The notes: generated by a model not told the origin, from the sequence alone. Positions 1 to 5,925 are shown, numbered from the stretch's first letter. The stretch is DNA of 12,685 nucleotides from an uncultured Polaromonas sp. (GCA_946479075.1 CAMLDT010000101.1:1-12685); one strand, 5' to 3'. Program-made: numbers and translations.

Positions 1-1016
1 GTGACACTGACCACGGCCAGCACCGTCACCATCCAGGACGACACCACATAAGGCAGCAACAGCGCCGCCAGCAAGGCCAGCAGCCATCCCGCGACCAGGG
101 CCAGCATCAGCTGGTTCATGCGCGGCATGCGCACAGCCGCAGCCAGGAAGTTGCGGGCAAACAGCAAGCCGAAGGCGGCCGCCACCGCCATGCCGACGGG
201 TGGCGACACGCTGTTCCACCAGAGCTGCTCGGGCCACAGGAATTGCGCGCCCAGGCCGGTCAACGCCGCCTGCACCACGCCCATACCCGCCGCAAACCCC
301 ACGTAAATCAGATAGGCGCGGTCACGCACCGAGCCGTAGAGCAGCAGGTTGTAAAGCAACAGGCCGATCAGCAGGCCGAAGTAAAGGCTCAGCAGCGCGT
401 ATTCGGCCTGGTCATGCGCCCACAGCGCCGGTGCCTGCCACAGACGCACCGGCGCCGACAGCGTGCCCTGCGACTGCACACGCAGGTACAGGGTCTGCGC
501 CCTGCCCGGCTGCAGGTTGACAGGCAGCACATGGTTGCGGTGCGGCACCGGCCGGCTGGCAAAGGTTTGCAGGTCGCCACCGCGCTGGTGGCTGTATCCA
601 CCCGCGGCGACGGGGGAATACAGGTCAATCTGGTCCAGCGCCGGGTATGCGACTTCCAGCAGCCACTGCGCGGGCGTGTCCGGCTCCGCCCGCAGCTCAA
701 TGCGAAGCCAGAAGGCAGACCGCGTCAGGCCAAAGTTGGTGGCCGAGCCGCTTTGGGCCACCGGCTGGAACCGCGCCTGCTGCGCCGGTTGCAGCACCTG
801 CGCCAGTGTCAGGGTGGCGGCCGGATCTTCCAGCACCATGAAGGCGCGCGACAAGGCGTAACTGCCCGCATTGCCAATGTCCAGCACACCAGCCTGTGCC
901 CGGGCGGCGCCGGGCGTCACTACCCAAAGCGCACCCAGGATCAGCGGCAGCAGGCGCGTGCCAAGGCGAAGGCAGAGATAGAAACAGAAACCGAAACGGC
1001 GCTGGAACGGGGTCAT
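1..1016 (-). CDS. 7TMR-DISM membrane sensor protein, N-terminal 338 residues (gene cut by left edge)
   Basis: This frame is open from the ATG at 1016 to the window edge, so the C-terminal output domain (usually a histidine kinase or a diguanylate cyclase) is not visible. Residues 1-40 look like a Sec signal peptide ending ARA|QA. Residues 45-200 match the extracellular 7TMR-DISMED2 sensory domain (for example AFWLRIEL at 101-108 and YPALDQIDLY at 124-133). From about residue 207 the 7TM domain begins with the family hallmark FGLLIGLLLYNLLLYG, followed by RDRAYLIYVGF, then further hydrophobic helices up to the edge. The start is fixed by an in-frame TAA a short way upstream and no other start codon between; no good Shine-Dalgarno is seen. 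The response regulator at 1183-1629 lies just upstream on the same strand and could be its partner. Domain assignment is firm; the output function is unknown. Confidence 0.88.
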   Translation of the reverse strand, partial: MTPFQRRFGFCFYLCLRLGTRLLPLILGALWVVTPGAARAQAGVLDIGNAGSYALSRAFMVLEDPAATLTLAQVLQPAQQARFQPVAQSGSATNFGLTRSAFWLRIELRAEPDTPAQWLLEVAYPALDQIDLYSPVAAGGYSHQRGGDLQTFASRPVPHRNHVLPVNLQPGRAQTLYLRVQSQGTLSAPVRLWQAPALWAHDQAEYALLSLYFGLLIGLLLYNLLLYGSVRDRAYLIYVGFAAGMGVVQAALTGLGAQFLWPEQLWWNSVSPPVGMAVAAAFGLLFARNFLAAAVRMPRMNQLMLALVAGWLLALLAALLLPYVVSSWMVTVLAVVSV

Positions 1017-1037
1017 GGCGGTGCCTGTGCCGGCGCA

Positions 1038-1056
1038 GGCCGGTTACGTGCCGGCC
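1038..1056 (-). promoter_or_regulatory. Stem-loop in the leader of the 7TMR-DISM gene
   Basis: A perfect 6-bp stem (GGCCGG / CCGGCC) with a 7-base loop lies 22-40 bases upstream of the sensor gene start. It could reduce or regulate translation in a leader that lacks a clear Shine-Dalgarno, or it may only be a by-product of high GC. No T-run follows, so it is not a typical terminator. Confidence 0.3.
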
Positions 1057-1124
1057 ATTATCCACATGCCCCTGCCGCCGCCAAGCGCCGTAGCGACGCG
1101 CGCAGTGACACACCACTCACCCGG

Positions 1125-1185
1125 ACGCTACGGTTTTGATAGCTGACATGTCACGCCAGCCGGGGGCCAAAGACCTTTTTGATCA
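1125..1185 (+). repeat. Dispersed 61-bp repeat, copy A (diverged)
   Basis: This segment aligns without gaps over all 61 positions with the copy at 2770-2830 (36 of 61 identical by eye). The conserved blocks are ACGCTA, GGT, TGATAGCTG, GGGC and TTTGAT. It sits between the response regulator and the 7TMR-DISM gene, and its final bases overlap the TGA stop of the response regulator. A 10-bp palindrome TGACATGTCA (1144-1153) lies inside it but is not conserved in the other copies. Because it is the most diverged copy, membership alone would be uncertain, but the equal length and the block pattern support it. Confidence 0.6.
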
Positions 1186-1629
1186 ACTATCTTCGCGCTG
1201 CGCCGCCGCGGTCACGGGCAATGCCGCGCTCCCGGTGGATTCGGAAACAGCGTCGTTGCGGCGCGTCTCGGCAATGCAGTAGTCAAAGAACTCTTCAAGC
1301 TCATTGGACTTGTCGAAGACCGCATCGGCGCCGAGTTCGGCGGCGCGCTGGCGGATGTCGTCGGTGGCGTAATTGGAGAGCACCACCACCTTTTGATGGG
1401 CCTCCCGCCTGCGGCAATTGGCCAGCACCCCCAGGCCATTGCCTTCCTGCAGGAACAGGTCCACCACAGCCAGCTGCCAGTGGCCATCGTTCACCGACAG
1501 CCATTGCGTGGCTTCAGCCTCAGTGGCTGCATGACCCACCACCTTCACCGAGGCAATTTCTTCCAGCGTTTCTATGAGATTGTCGAGAATCGTCTGGTTG
1601 TCTTCGACGAGGTAAGTGATGAGTGCCAC
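1183..1629 (-). CDS. Single-domain response regulator (receiver domain only)
   Basis: A 148-residue protein that is almost entirely a CheY-like receiver domain. The acidic pair is E9-D10, the phosphoacceptor is D57 (in LAVVDLF), the switch Ser is S85 (VVVLSN) and the conserved Lys is K107 (FDKSNE). The C-terminal 25 residues are low-complexity and carry no DNA-binding or enzyme domain, so it probably acts by protein contact or as a phosphate relay. The start is a GTG at 1629, with GGA about 6 bases upstream as a weak Shine-Dalgarno. It lies upstream of the 7TMR-DISM gene (166-bp gap holding repeat copy A) and 58 bp downstream of a small-protein gene, all on one strand. If the 7TMR-DISM protein is a histidine kinase it would be the natural partner; this is inference. 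Confidence 0.9.
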   Translation of the reverse strand: MALITYLVEDNQTILDNLIETLEEIASVKVVGHAATEAEATQWLSVNDGHWQLAVVDLFLQEGNGLGVLANCRRREAHQKVVVLSNYATDDIRQRAAELGADAVFDKSNELEEFFDYCIAETRRNDAVSESTGSAALPVTAAAQREDS

Positions 1630-1687
1630 GGTTTATCCAGTCATGTTCCAAAAATCCGGGCCCGCATCGCAATGACGCCAGCCCGGC

Positions 1688-1891
1688 TCAATTCATCAGC
1701 CTTGTGTGCTGGCACAGATGGGCCGCCTTCAGCCGCGCATGTGCTGCATCCAGCGCATCAAAGGCCGCATCAATCGCCGCCTGGTTGCGCACCGGTGCAC
1801 GCAGCAGCATGTCGTAGGTCGCGCGCAGAAAATCGTAGTCAGCCAGCGCGACGGTGGGCCGGATGTCCGATGTGATCACTTGAGCCTGCAT
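1688..1891 (-). CDS. Small helical protein of unknown function, paralogue of 2088-2288
   Basis: A 67-residue protein that I do not recognise as a named family. The start is the ATG at 1891, chosen because AGGAGAGG lies at 1895-1902 with good spacing. Residues 15-60 align without gaps with residues 11-56 of the protein at 2088-2288, with about 21 of 46 positions identical: shared ALADYD, R-A-x-x-Y, DAAH and R-x-K. The pattern suggests two amphipathic helices separated by a short polar turn. There is no signal peptide or membrane segment. It lies between its paralogue and the response regulator on the same strand, so it may be expressed with them. The paralogy and the good ribosome binding site make it a likely real gene; the function is unknown. 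Confidence 0.8.
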   Translation of the reverse strand: MQAQVITSDIRPTVALADYDFLRATYDMLLRAPVRNQAAIDAAFDALDAAHARLKAAHLCQHTRLMN

Positions 1892-2054
1892 GAACCTCTC
1901 CTGAAGACCTGACGCTGTGGATGACGGTGTTGACCACCACGCGGTCGCCACCCCGGCAGACCGTATCTTCATTGTTGGGCCGGGCCGCATGCGGGGCCAT
2001 AGGCCAAGTGAATCTTCGGCTGTGGGAGTTCACCTACCAGCCGGCAGCGCTGGC

Positions 2055-2086
2055 TTCAAGCGTTTATTGCAAGCGTTATGCAAGCG
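2055..2086. repeat. Three tandem copies of an 8-bp direct repeat (TKCAAGCG type)
   Basis: TTCAAGCG (2055-2062), TGCAAGCG (2068-2075) and TGCAAGCG (2079-2086) lie 13 and 11 bp apart, roughly one helical turn. They directly follow the stop of the gene at 2088 and lie about 165-195 bp upstream of the start at 1891. The spacing would suit a regulator binding one face of the DNA, but no regulator or promoter can be tied to them from the sequence. Confidence 0.45.
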
Positions 2087-2087
2087 C

Positions 2088-2288
2088 TCAGAGCGGGCGC
2101 AGATGGGTGGGCGCATCGTGGTCGCCCATGGCCTGCTTGAAACGAATGTGCGCGGCGTCCATGGCCTCCATCGCGGCATTCACCGCGTGGTCGTCGGGCG
2201 GCGACATGCTCAGAAATTTCATGTAGTCGGCGCGGGCTTCGTCGTAATCAGCCAGCGCCTGCTGGGCGGCGGAAAGCGGTTCAGGCAT
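2088..2288 (-). CDS. Small helical protein of unknown function, paralogue of 1688-1891
   Basis: A 66-residue cytoplasmic-looking protein with the same core as the 67-residue protein downstream (ALADYDEARADY at 11-22, then A-x-x-AMDAAHIRFKQA). No family is recognised. The start ATG at 2288 has AAGGA about 8-9 bases upstream, and this ribosome binding site overlaps the TGA stop of the proline-rich gene at 2301-2453, so the two are probably translationally coupled. A 196-bp gap holding three short direct repeats separates it from its paralogue. Tandem duplication followed by divergence is the simplest origin. Charged, alanine-rich helices could support self-association, but that is inference. 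Confidence 0.8.
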   Translation of the reverse strand: MPEPLSAAQQALADYDEARADYMKFLSMSPPDDHAVNAAMEAMDAAHIRFKQAMGDHDAPTHLRPL

Positions 2289-2300
2289 GGAGAAATTCCT

Positions 2301-2453
2301 TCAGATCACTGGCCGGACCACACCGGGGTCTTCCGGGTTCGGCAAAGGGGGCACCGGCCCCAGATCAGGTTCAACCGGCAACTCGGCCGGGTTGCTGTCG
2401 GGTTCATCGCCGGTGGCGGGGGTGTGCTCGGGAGGATGCCGGGGTGAAGCCAT
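2301..2453 (-). CDS. Very small proline-rich acidic peptide, unknown function
   Basis: A 50-residue open frame from ATG 2453 to TGA 2301. It is about a quarter proline with many Asp/Glu (PVEPDLGPVPPLPNPEDPG near residues 26-44), and has no cysteine, membrane segment or signal peptide, so it should be extended and unstructured. Its start lies 2 bases after the stop of the small membrane protein at 2456-2614, and its stop overlaps the ribosome binding site of the next gene; this close packing is the main support that it is real. Its own Shine-Dalgarno is poor, so expression may depend on coupling. Similar short Pro/Glu peptides exist in related bacteria as hypothetical proteins, from memory only. 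Confidence 0.62.
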   Translation of the reverse strand: MASPRHPPEHTPATGDEPDSNPAELPVEPDLGPVPPLPNPEDPGVVRPVI

Positions 2454-2455
2454 GG

Positions 2456-2614
2456 TCAGATCACTGCCACCAGGATGTCGAGCGGAACACCCGCACCGAT
2501 CAGCGCCGCAACGGCGCCGACACTGGCCGAAATCGCCGAGGCATAAGCCAGCAAAGACAGCGTCAACGGCCGGCTCGGGGACGGGTTGTTCGGTCGTGCG
2601 GCGGGCGGGTTCAT
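2456..2614 (-). CDS. Very small one-helix membrane protein, unknown function
   Basis: A 52-residue frame from ATG 2614 to TGA 2456. Residues 1-16 are rich in Pro, Asn and Arg, and residues 17-52 are hydrophobic (LLAYASAISASVGAVAALIG and on), giving one long or two short membrane segments. It would be the first gene of the small-protein run. No strong Shine-Dalgarno is visible; only A/T-rich sequence lies upstream, next to the hairpin and T-runs at 2630-2662. The coding pattern (hydrophobic block in one frame, next start 2 bases after its stop) supports a real gene. The function is unknown. Confidence 0.58.
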   Translation of the reverse strand: MNPPAARPNNPSPSRPLTLSLLAYASAISASVGAVAALIGAGVPLDILVAVI

Positions 2615-2642
2615 GAAGCGGTCTTTAAGTAAAAAAATAAGG

Positions 2643-2662
2643 AAAAAAGAGGCGCTGGCCTC
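2643..2662 (-). terminator. Rho-independent terminator
   Basis: Read on the minus strand, GAGGC and GCCTC form a 5-bp stem around a 4-base loop, followed at once by six T and a little later by seven more T. It lies about 200 bp downstream of the pssA stop and just upstream of the small-gene run, so it would separate the two units. If transcription of the small genes begins upstream of it, it could instead act as an attenuator. Confidence 0.7.
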
Positions 2663-2769
2663 GGCTCAAACATGCCTTATTTTGCGTGGCCTGCTGCTGG
2701 CCTGCCATAGGTGCAAAGGAACTTGAACTGTCGGTGCCCACCGACATCAGGCACCGGCCCAGTTTTTGA

Positions 2770-2830
2770 ACGCTATGGTAATGATAGCTGGGTACGCCCG
2801 TCCAGAAAGGGCTGGAGGCCAATTTGATGC
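2770..2830 (+). repeat. Dispersed 61-bp repeat, copy B
   Basis: It matches the reverse complement of 8073-8133 without gaps over 61 positions (46 identical by eye), including an unbroken 14-base block AAGGGCTGGAGGCC and the end block ATTTGATGC. The outer part can fold (GCTAT / ATAGC around seven bases), and TCCAG / CTGGA gives a second small stem. It lies 31 bp beyond the pssA stop. The rest of the 246-bp stretch 2615-2860 holds the terminator at 2643-2662, an 18-bp inverted repeat at 2729-2746 (TGTCGGTG / CACCGACA) and a GCCGG / CCGGC stem at 2837-2851; no gene is seen there. Confidence 0.78.
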
Positions 2831-2860
2831 TTGATCGCCGGGCAAGCCGGCACCTCAGGG

Positions 2861-3508
2861 CTAGAGCTTGGGAATACGCAAGGTCTTGCTGAGCATCAGC
2901 GTGCCCGACAGCACAAACAGCAGCGCCAGCGGATGCAGGCCCCACGGCCCCAGCTGCCACAGGCCGCCGTACACCTGATCGCCCAGGCGCTCCTGCCAGG
3001 CGGCAAAGGCCAGCACGGCGGTGAGCAGCACACTGGTCGGAATCGGGGTACCCTCAAAATACGCCACCTTGGCCGCACCCTGCGACAGGGTTTCGGCGGT
3101 GACGTTGTAGCGCGCCAGCCGGCTCACACCGCAGCAGACAAAATAAATCAGCGCCACCCAGTCCCAGCCGCCGCGCAGGCCCGCCGCAAAAGCCAGGGCC
3201 GCTGGCGCCATGCCAAACGACAGGATGTCTGCCAGCGAGTCCAGCTCCCGGCCCAATGCCGAATGCTGGTTGCGCCAGCGCGCGATACGCCCGTCCAGCA
3301 CATCAAAGATAAAGGCCGCAGGTGCCATGGCGGCGGCCAGGTAAAAATAGGCTTTGCCGCCTTCGACGGCGTACAACATGGCCAGAAACACTCCCGCGAC
3401 CCCGCAGGCGGCATTACACAGCGTGAAAACGTCCGCCAGATGAAAGCCCCGGATCATCGAAAAGTGTTTGGGCGTTTCAGTGGGCGTCACAAGCTTGCTT
3501 TCATTCAT
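2861..3508 (-). CDS. pssA: CDP-diacylglycerol--serine O-phosphatidyltransferase (phosphatidylserine synthase)
   Basis: A 215-residue integral membrane enzyme that joins L-serine to CDP-diacylglycerol to make phosphatidylserine, the precursor of phosphatidylethanolamine. The CDP-alcohol phosphotransferase signature DGxxARx8Gx3Dx3D is complete: DGRIAR followed after eight residues by GRELDSLAD, near residues 72-94 counted from the ATG. Several hydrophobic segments before and after give the usual polytopic layout, and FGMAPA and a PIPTS segment fit the type II (Bacillus-like, membrane-bound) branch. The ATG at 3508 is preferred; an in-frame TTG at 3514 is an alternative. The Shine-Dalgarno is weak. 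A strong stem-loop at 3558-3584 separates it from the gene upstream, so it probably has its own promoter in the short gap. Confidence 0.94.
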   Translation of the reverse strand: MNESKLVTPTETPKHFSMIRGFHLADVFTLCNAACGVAGVFLAMLYAVEGGKAYFYLAAAMAPAAFIFDVLDGRIARWRNQHSALGRELDSLADILSFGMAPAALAFAAGLRGGWDWVALIYFVCCGVSRLARYNVTAETLSQGAAKVAYFEGTPIPTSVLLTAVLAFAAWQERLGDQVYGGLWQLGPWGLHPLALLFVLSGTLMLSKTLRIPKL

Positions 3509-3557
3509 GGTCAATCACGGGCACCGTCGCCGTCACAAGGAAGAGACAGCTACCCGG

Positions 3558-3584
3558 CGCGCGGCCAGCGGAACTGGCCGCGCG
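3558..3584 (-). terminator. Strong stem-loop, probable terminator of the secreted-protein gene
   Basis: An 11-bp perfect GC-rich stem (CGCGCGGCCAG / CTGGCCGCGCG) with a 5-base loop (TTCCG on the minus strand) starts 16 bases after the TGA/TAA end of the gene at 3601. There is no T-run on the minus-strand 3' side; a short TTTT follows on the plus-strand side. It may be a termination or mRNA 3'-end protection element. Confidence 0.6.
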
Positions 3585-3600
3585 GTTTTGGGCAGAGGGT

Positions 3601-4101
3601 TTATTTGGCAGGAACCGGCATCACCAGCACCGGCGCATTGGTCTTGGGTTCGATCCGCACCGAGGTGGCACCGGGCGGAACCACCACGGTTTCGACCTCG
3701 CGGATCACGCCGCCCCCGGCCACGCTGCCCTGGGTGTTGCCATAACCCATGACCCGCGCTTCACAGGCGGTGCGGTCCTCACCGGTCAGCACTTCGCAAC
3801 GCTGGCGGGCATTGGCCTGAAACTGGGCGCCACTGTTGTCCAGCTTGCCGCTGCGTTTTTCGGCAGCTGCATTGTTGGCTTCGCGCAGGCAGGTGGCCTG
3901 ATCCTGTTGCGTGCGGCCGGTCATGCAGGCCTCACGTTCCTTCTGGGCGTTGCCCGAGCTATCGATGCCCGTGGTCCCTGTGGCGGTGATCGGCACCTGC
4001 GCCATGGCAGCCCCCGCGGCCAGCAGCAGGGACACACCCGCACCGGCCAACAGGCGGGAAGTTTTGATCAACGAAGAGCGGGATTGAAAAGAGGGGGACA
4101 T
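3601..4101 (-). CDS. Secreted protein with two cysteine-pair repeats, unknown function
   Basis: A 166-residue protein with a clear Sec signal peptide (hydrophobic GAGVSLLLAAGAAMA, predicted cleavage AMA|QV after residue 34). The ATG at 4101 is chosen because AAGGAG sits 7 bases upstream; a longer frame reaching further upstream has no support. The mature part has four cysteines at 59, 71, 102 and 113, in two similar units (EACMTG...ATCLRE and QRCEVLTG...TACEAR) with 11 and 10 residues between the cysteines, which suggests two helical hairpins each closed by a disulfide in the periplasm. The C-terminal 35 residues are Val/Pro-rich and cysteine-free. No named family is recognised. It stands alone between stem-loops, so it is probably monocistronic. 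Confidence 0.82.
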   Translation of the reverse strand: MSPSFQSRSSLIKTSRLLAGAGVSLLLAAGAAMAQVPITATGTTGIDSSGNAQKEREACMTGRTQQDQATCLREANNAAAEKRSGKLDNSGAQFQANARQRCEVLTGEDRTACEARVMGYGNTQGSVAGGGVIREVETVVVPPGATSVRIEPKTNAPVLVMPVPAK

Positions 4102-4178
4102 GCGTGGACTCCTTGGCTTTGAAACGATGCCTGAGTCTAGGAAGGGCACGCGTGATCGCGCTGAGGGACTACATCGCC

Positions 4179-4198
4179 GGTGCGCAGCGCAGCGCACC
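4179..4198. promoter_or_regulatory. Stem-loop upstream of the secreted-protein gene
   Basis: GGTGCGC and GCGCACC form a perfect 7-bp stem around AGCGCA, 78-97 bases upstream of the ATG at 4101. It may be an operator or a leader structure. The rest of 4102-4288 holds no gene; another short inverted repeat (CGGCG / CGCCG) is present near 4244-4263 and a 16-bp one (AACTGTC / GACAGTT) spans the stop codon at 4289. Confidence 0.3.
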
Positions 4199-4288
4199 CG
4201 ATCATCTGTAGGACAGGTCTTTCAGTCGAAGCGCTTGAGGCTGTGTCGGCGCGAGGACACGCCGGTCACATGAGGCCGAATGTAACTG

Positions 4289-5083
4289 TCAGGACAGTTT
4301 GGCGGGACGGCTTTCGCCCGGCATGGTGAAGGAATCTTCCCATTTCATCGCAAACCTGTCGGGCTTTTCGCGCACCATGAAGGAGCCGGTCCCGTCAGGA
4401 TTGAAACCAACATGGGCATTCTTGCCGCGGGTTTCGGTTTCAGCGGCCTGTTTGTCCTTGAGCTCCTGAATCGCTGCCGCCTTTGCTGCGCGGACCTTTT
4501 CGCTGGTGAACTCATGCAGCGCCGCGTGAAAACTGCTGTCGCCTCCGCGCGTTTCCTCGGCCTCGCGCTCGATGATCTCGGCTTCACCCAGGAAGGCGGT
4601 GCGCATCGCGCTGCCGGACGGCAGGCTGCTGCTGCGCACCGTGGTGTAGCCGATCCCGCATTCCTGCAGCAGGCTTTCCTTCATGTCCCGCTGGGCGCGG
4701 GTCAGGCCACGCTTGCCGGGCACGTCCACACAGCCGACGACCTTGCCATCGAATGTGCTGACGGTAAAGCTGCAATACACGCCGTTGAGCAGTTCATGCC
4801 AGTGCTGGTCCTTGTTCTCGGGCATGTCCCGGGTGCTGGGCACCGTGAAACGCATCACCGGCACCTTGACCATCACCGCGTGATCGGGAAAAGCCGCACG
4901 CAACCACTTCCAGACATCGAGTTCCTCGCTGGAGACCAGGCCGCGGGCATTGAGCAGCCAGCGGTCCGGCAGGCGAAGTTTGCGCTCGGCGTGGCGGCGC
5001 ACCCAGAGCGCGTGCAGCACCACGCCCGCACCCGCACCCAGCACCACGCCCGCCAGGGTCATCAGCCATGTGGATAGATTCAC
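4289..5083 (-). CDS. Membrane-anchored DUF2726 domain protein
   Basis: A 264-residue protein with one N-terminal membrane segment (about residues 8-27), then a DUF2726 domain (about 43-155), a charged region likely to form a coiled coil (about 168-220, SEKVRAAKAAAIQELKDKQA) and a polar tail. DUF2726 is related to PD-(D/E)xK nucleases. Here the place of the usual acidic E-x-D stretch reads VVGCVDVPGKRG, so only part of a metal site is left (D120) and nuclease activity is doubtful. The GTG at 5083 is chosen because a full AAGGAGGT lies at 5087-5094; an in-frame ATG at 5107 has no Shine-Dalgarno and would put that site inside the coding region. A sigma-70-like promoter is placed just upstream. 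The gene appears monocistronic. Confidence 0.8.
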   Translation of the reverse strand: MNLSTWLMTLAGVVLGAGAGVVLHALWVRRHAERKLRLPDRWLLNARGLVSSEELDVWKWLRAAFPDHAVMVKVPVMRFTVPSTRDMPENKDQHWHELLNGVYCSFTVSTFDGKVVGCVDVPGKRGLTRAQRDMKESLLQECGIGYTTVRSSSLPSGSAMRTAFLGEAEIIEREAEETRGGDSSFHAALHEFTSEKVRAAKAAAIQELKDKQAAETETRGKNAHVGFNPDGTGSFMVREKPDRFAMKWEDSFTMPGESRPAKLS

Positions 5084-5086
5084 GAT

Positions 5087-5094
5087 ACCTCCTT
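5087..5094 (-). promoter_or_regulatory. Shine-Dalgarno that decides the DUF2726 start
   Basis: AAGGAGGT, a full match to the 16S rRNA 3' end, lies 3 bases before the GTG at 5083. The spacing is a little short but it is the strongest ribosome binding site in the window and argues for the GTG over the ATG at 5107. Confidence 0.65.
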
Positions 5095-5133
5095 GAAAGC
5101 CGGCCATGCGGCAAGGCGCCCCACCAGCAAGCC

Positions 5134-5162
5134 AGCATAAGTCACAAGCTGCCTGCGGTCAA
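5134..5162 (-). promoter_or_regulatory. Sigma-70-type promoter for the DUF2726 gene
   Basis: On the minus strand TTGACC (5157-5162) is followed after exactly 17 bases by TATGCT (5134-5139), so transcription should start near 5127. This gives a leader of about 44 bases to the GTG at 5083. Both boxes differ from consensus at one or two positions. Confidence 0.6.
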
Positions 5163-5283
5163 AATCCAGGCACCCGCAAGCCGCCTAAAAACCGCGGTGC
5201 AGTCCGCACTGTCGTTATCAAGGTACAGGTCCCAGCCGTCAGCCGGCCGCCGGCCAGCCGCCGACAGAGGCGAATCAGGCAAT

Positions 5284-5925
5284 TCAGGGGCTGTCGCTGA
5301 GCAGAAACTGCATGCTGGTGCCGGCCAGCTCCAGCACATCGTTGTGCACGAGCGGCACCGCCTCACCACTGACGGCAAGACCGTTGAGCGTGGGCTGAAC
5401 CGGGCCGGTCAGGTGCGCGACGTAATAGCCATAACGCCGGTGCGACACGGCCACCACGCTGACGGCCGGGTTGCCAAAGGTGCTGACCGCCTTGACCACC
5501 GGCACCTCCAGCCCGGCCGAGGAGCCGGACAAGACCTTGAAGCTGGCGTGCAGGGCCGAACCGGAAGACGCCGCCAGGCCAGTGCGCGCGTCCAGCGGCA
5601 TCTCGGCGGTTTCGTGATAACCCGACTCTTCCGAAGCCGCCAGGTACTGGATCCGGAAGTTGCCGATGGCGATGGCATCGTTGTCCCGCAGCAGCTCGCG
5701 CGACTTGATCATGTGGCCGTTGAGATAGGTGCCGTTGGTGCTGGACAGGTCCTCGACATAAACATCAGCCAGGCCGTGCAACTCGAAAACGCAATGCTCG
5801 CCGCTGACCAGCGGATTGTTCAGCACGATGTCGTTGTAAGGCCGCCGGCCCAGCGTCGTGCGGTCCTTGCGAAGATGAACATGCTTGATTTCCACGCCCT
5901 CGACCGAAGCAATCAGTTGCGGCAT
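5284..5925 (-). CDS. FHA-domain protein with a second, degenerate FHA domain
   Basis: A 213-residue soluble protein. The first FHA domain (about 5-95) has all key residues for phosphothreonine binding: G26-R27, S41, H44, and SSTNG at 61-65 followed by N69. A linker of about 30 residues follows. The second half (about 127-208) again looks like an FHA fold (FKVLSG start; TLNGLAVSGEAVPLVHNDVL near 179-198) but lacks the G-R and S-x-x-H sites, so it probably does not bind phosphopeptides. The ATG at 5925 is chosen for GGGAG five bases upstream; an in-frame GTG at 5937 is an alternative. No Ser/Thr kinase, phosphatase or type VI secretion gene is seen nearby, so the partner is unknown. A likely promoter lies just upstream. 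Confidence 0.9.
   Translation of the reverse strand: MPQLIASVEGVEIKHVHLRKDRTTLGRRPYNDIVLNNPLVSGEHCVFELHGLADVYVEDLSSTNGTYLNGHMIKSRELLRDNDAIAIGNFRIQYLAASEESGYHETAEMPLDARTGLAASSGSALHASFKVLSGSSAGLEVPVVKAVSTFGNPAVSVVAVSHRRYGYYVAHLTGPVQPTLNGLAVSGEAVPLVHNDVLELAGTSMQFLLSDSP

Noticed and set aside
243..1139. Long plus-strand open frame opposite the 7TMR-DISM gene
   Set aside because: Its protein is Arg/Gln/His-rich with no domain, while the minus strand encodes a clear sensor family; it is a GC-driven antisense frame.
1144..1153. Palindrome TGACATGTCA as a stand-alone operator
   Set aside because: It lies inside repeat copy A and is not kept in copies B and C; a 10-bp palindrome alone is weak evidence.
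2625..2960. Minus-strand open frame across the pssA 3' end and terminator
   Set aside because: It overlaps pssA in another frame and reads through the hairpin and T-run; no ribosome binding site or family support.
2831..3745. Long plus-strand open frame opposite pssA
   Set aside because: It is antisense to a complete pssA with intact signature and to the end of the secreted-protein gene; composition is low-complexity and no start site is convincing.
5237..5275. GC-rich stem (GCCGG / CCGGC) as terminator of the FHA gene
   Set aside because: Only five solid pairs in a region full of CCGG repeats, and no T-run; not distinguishable from base composition.
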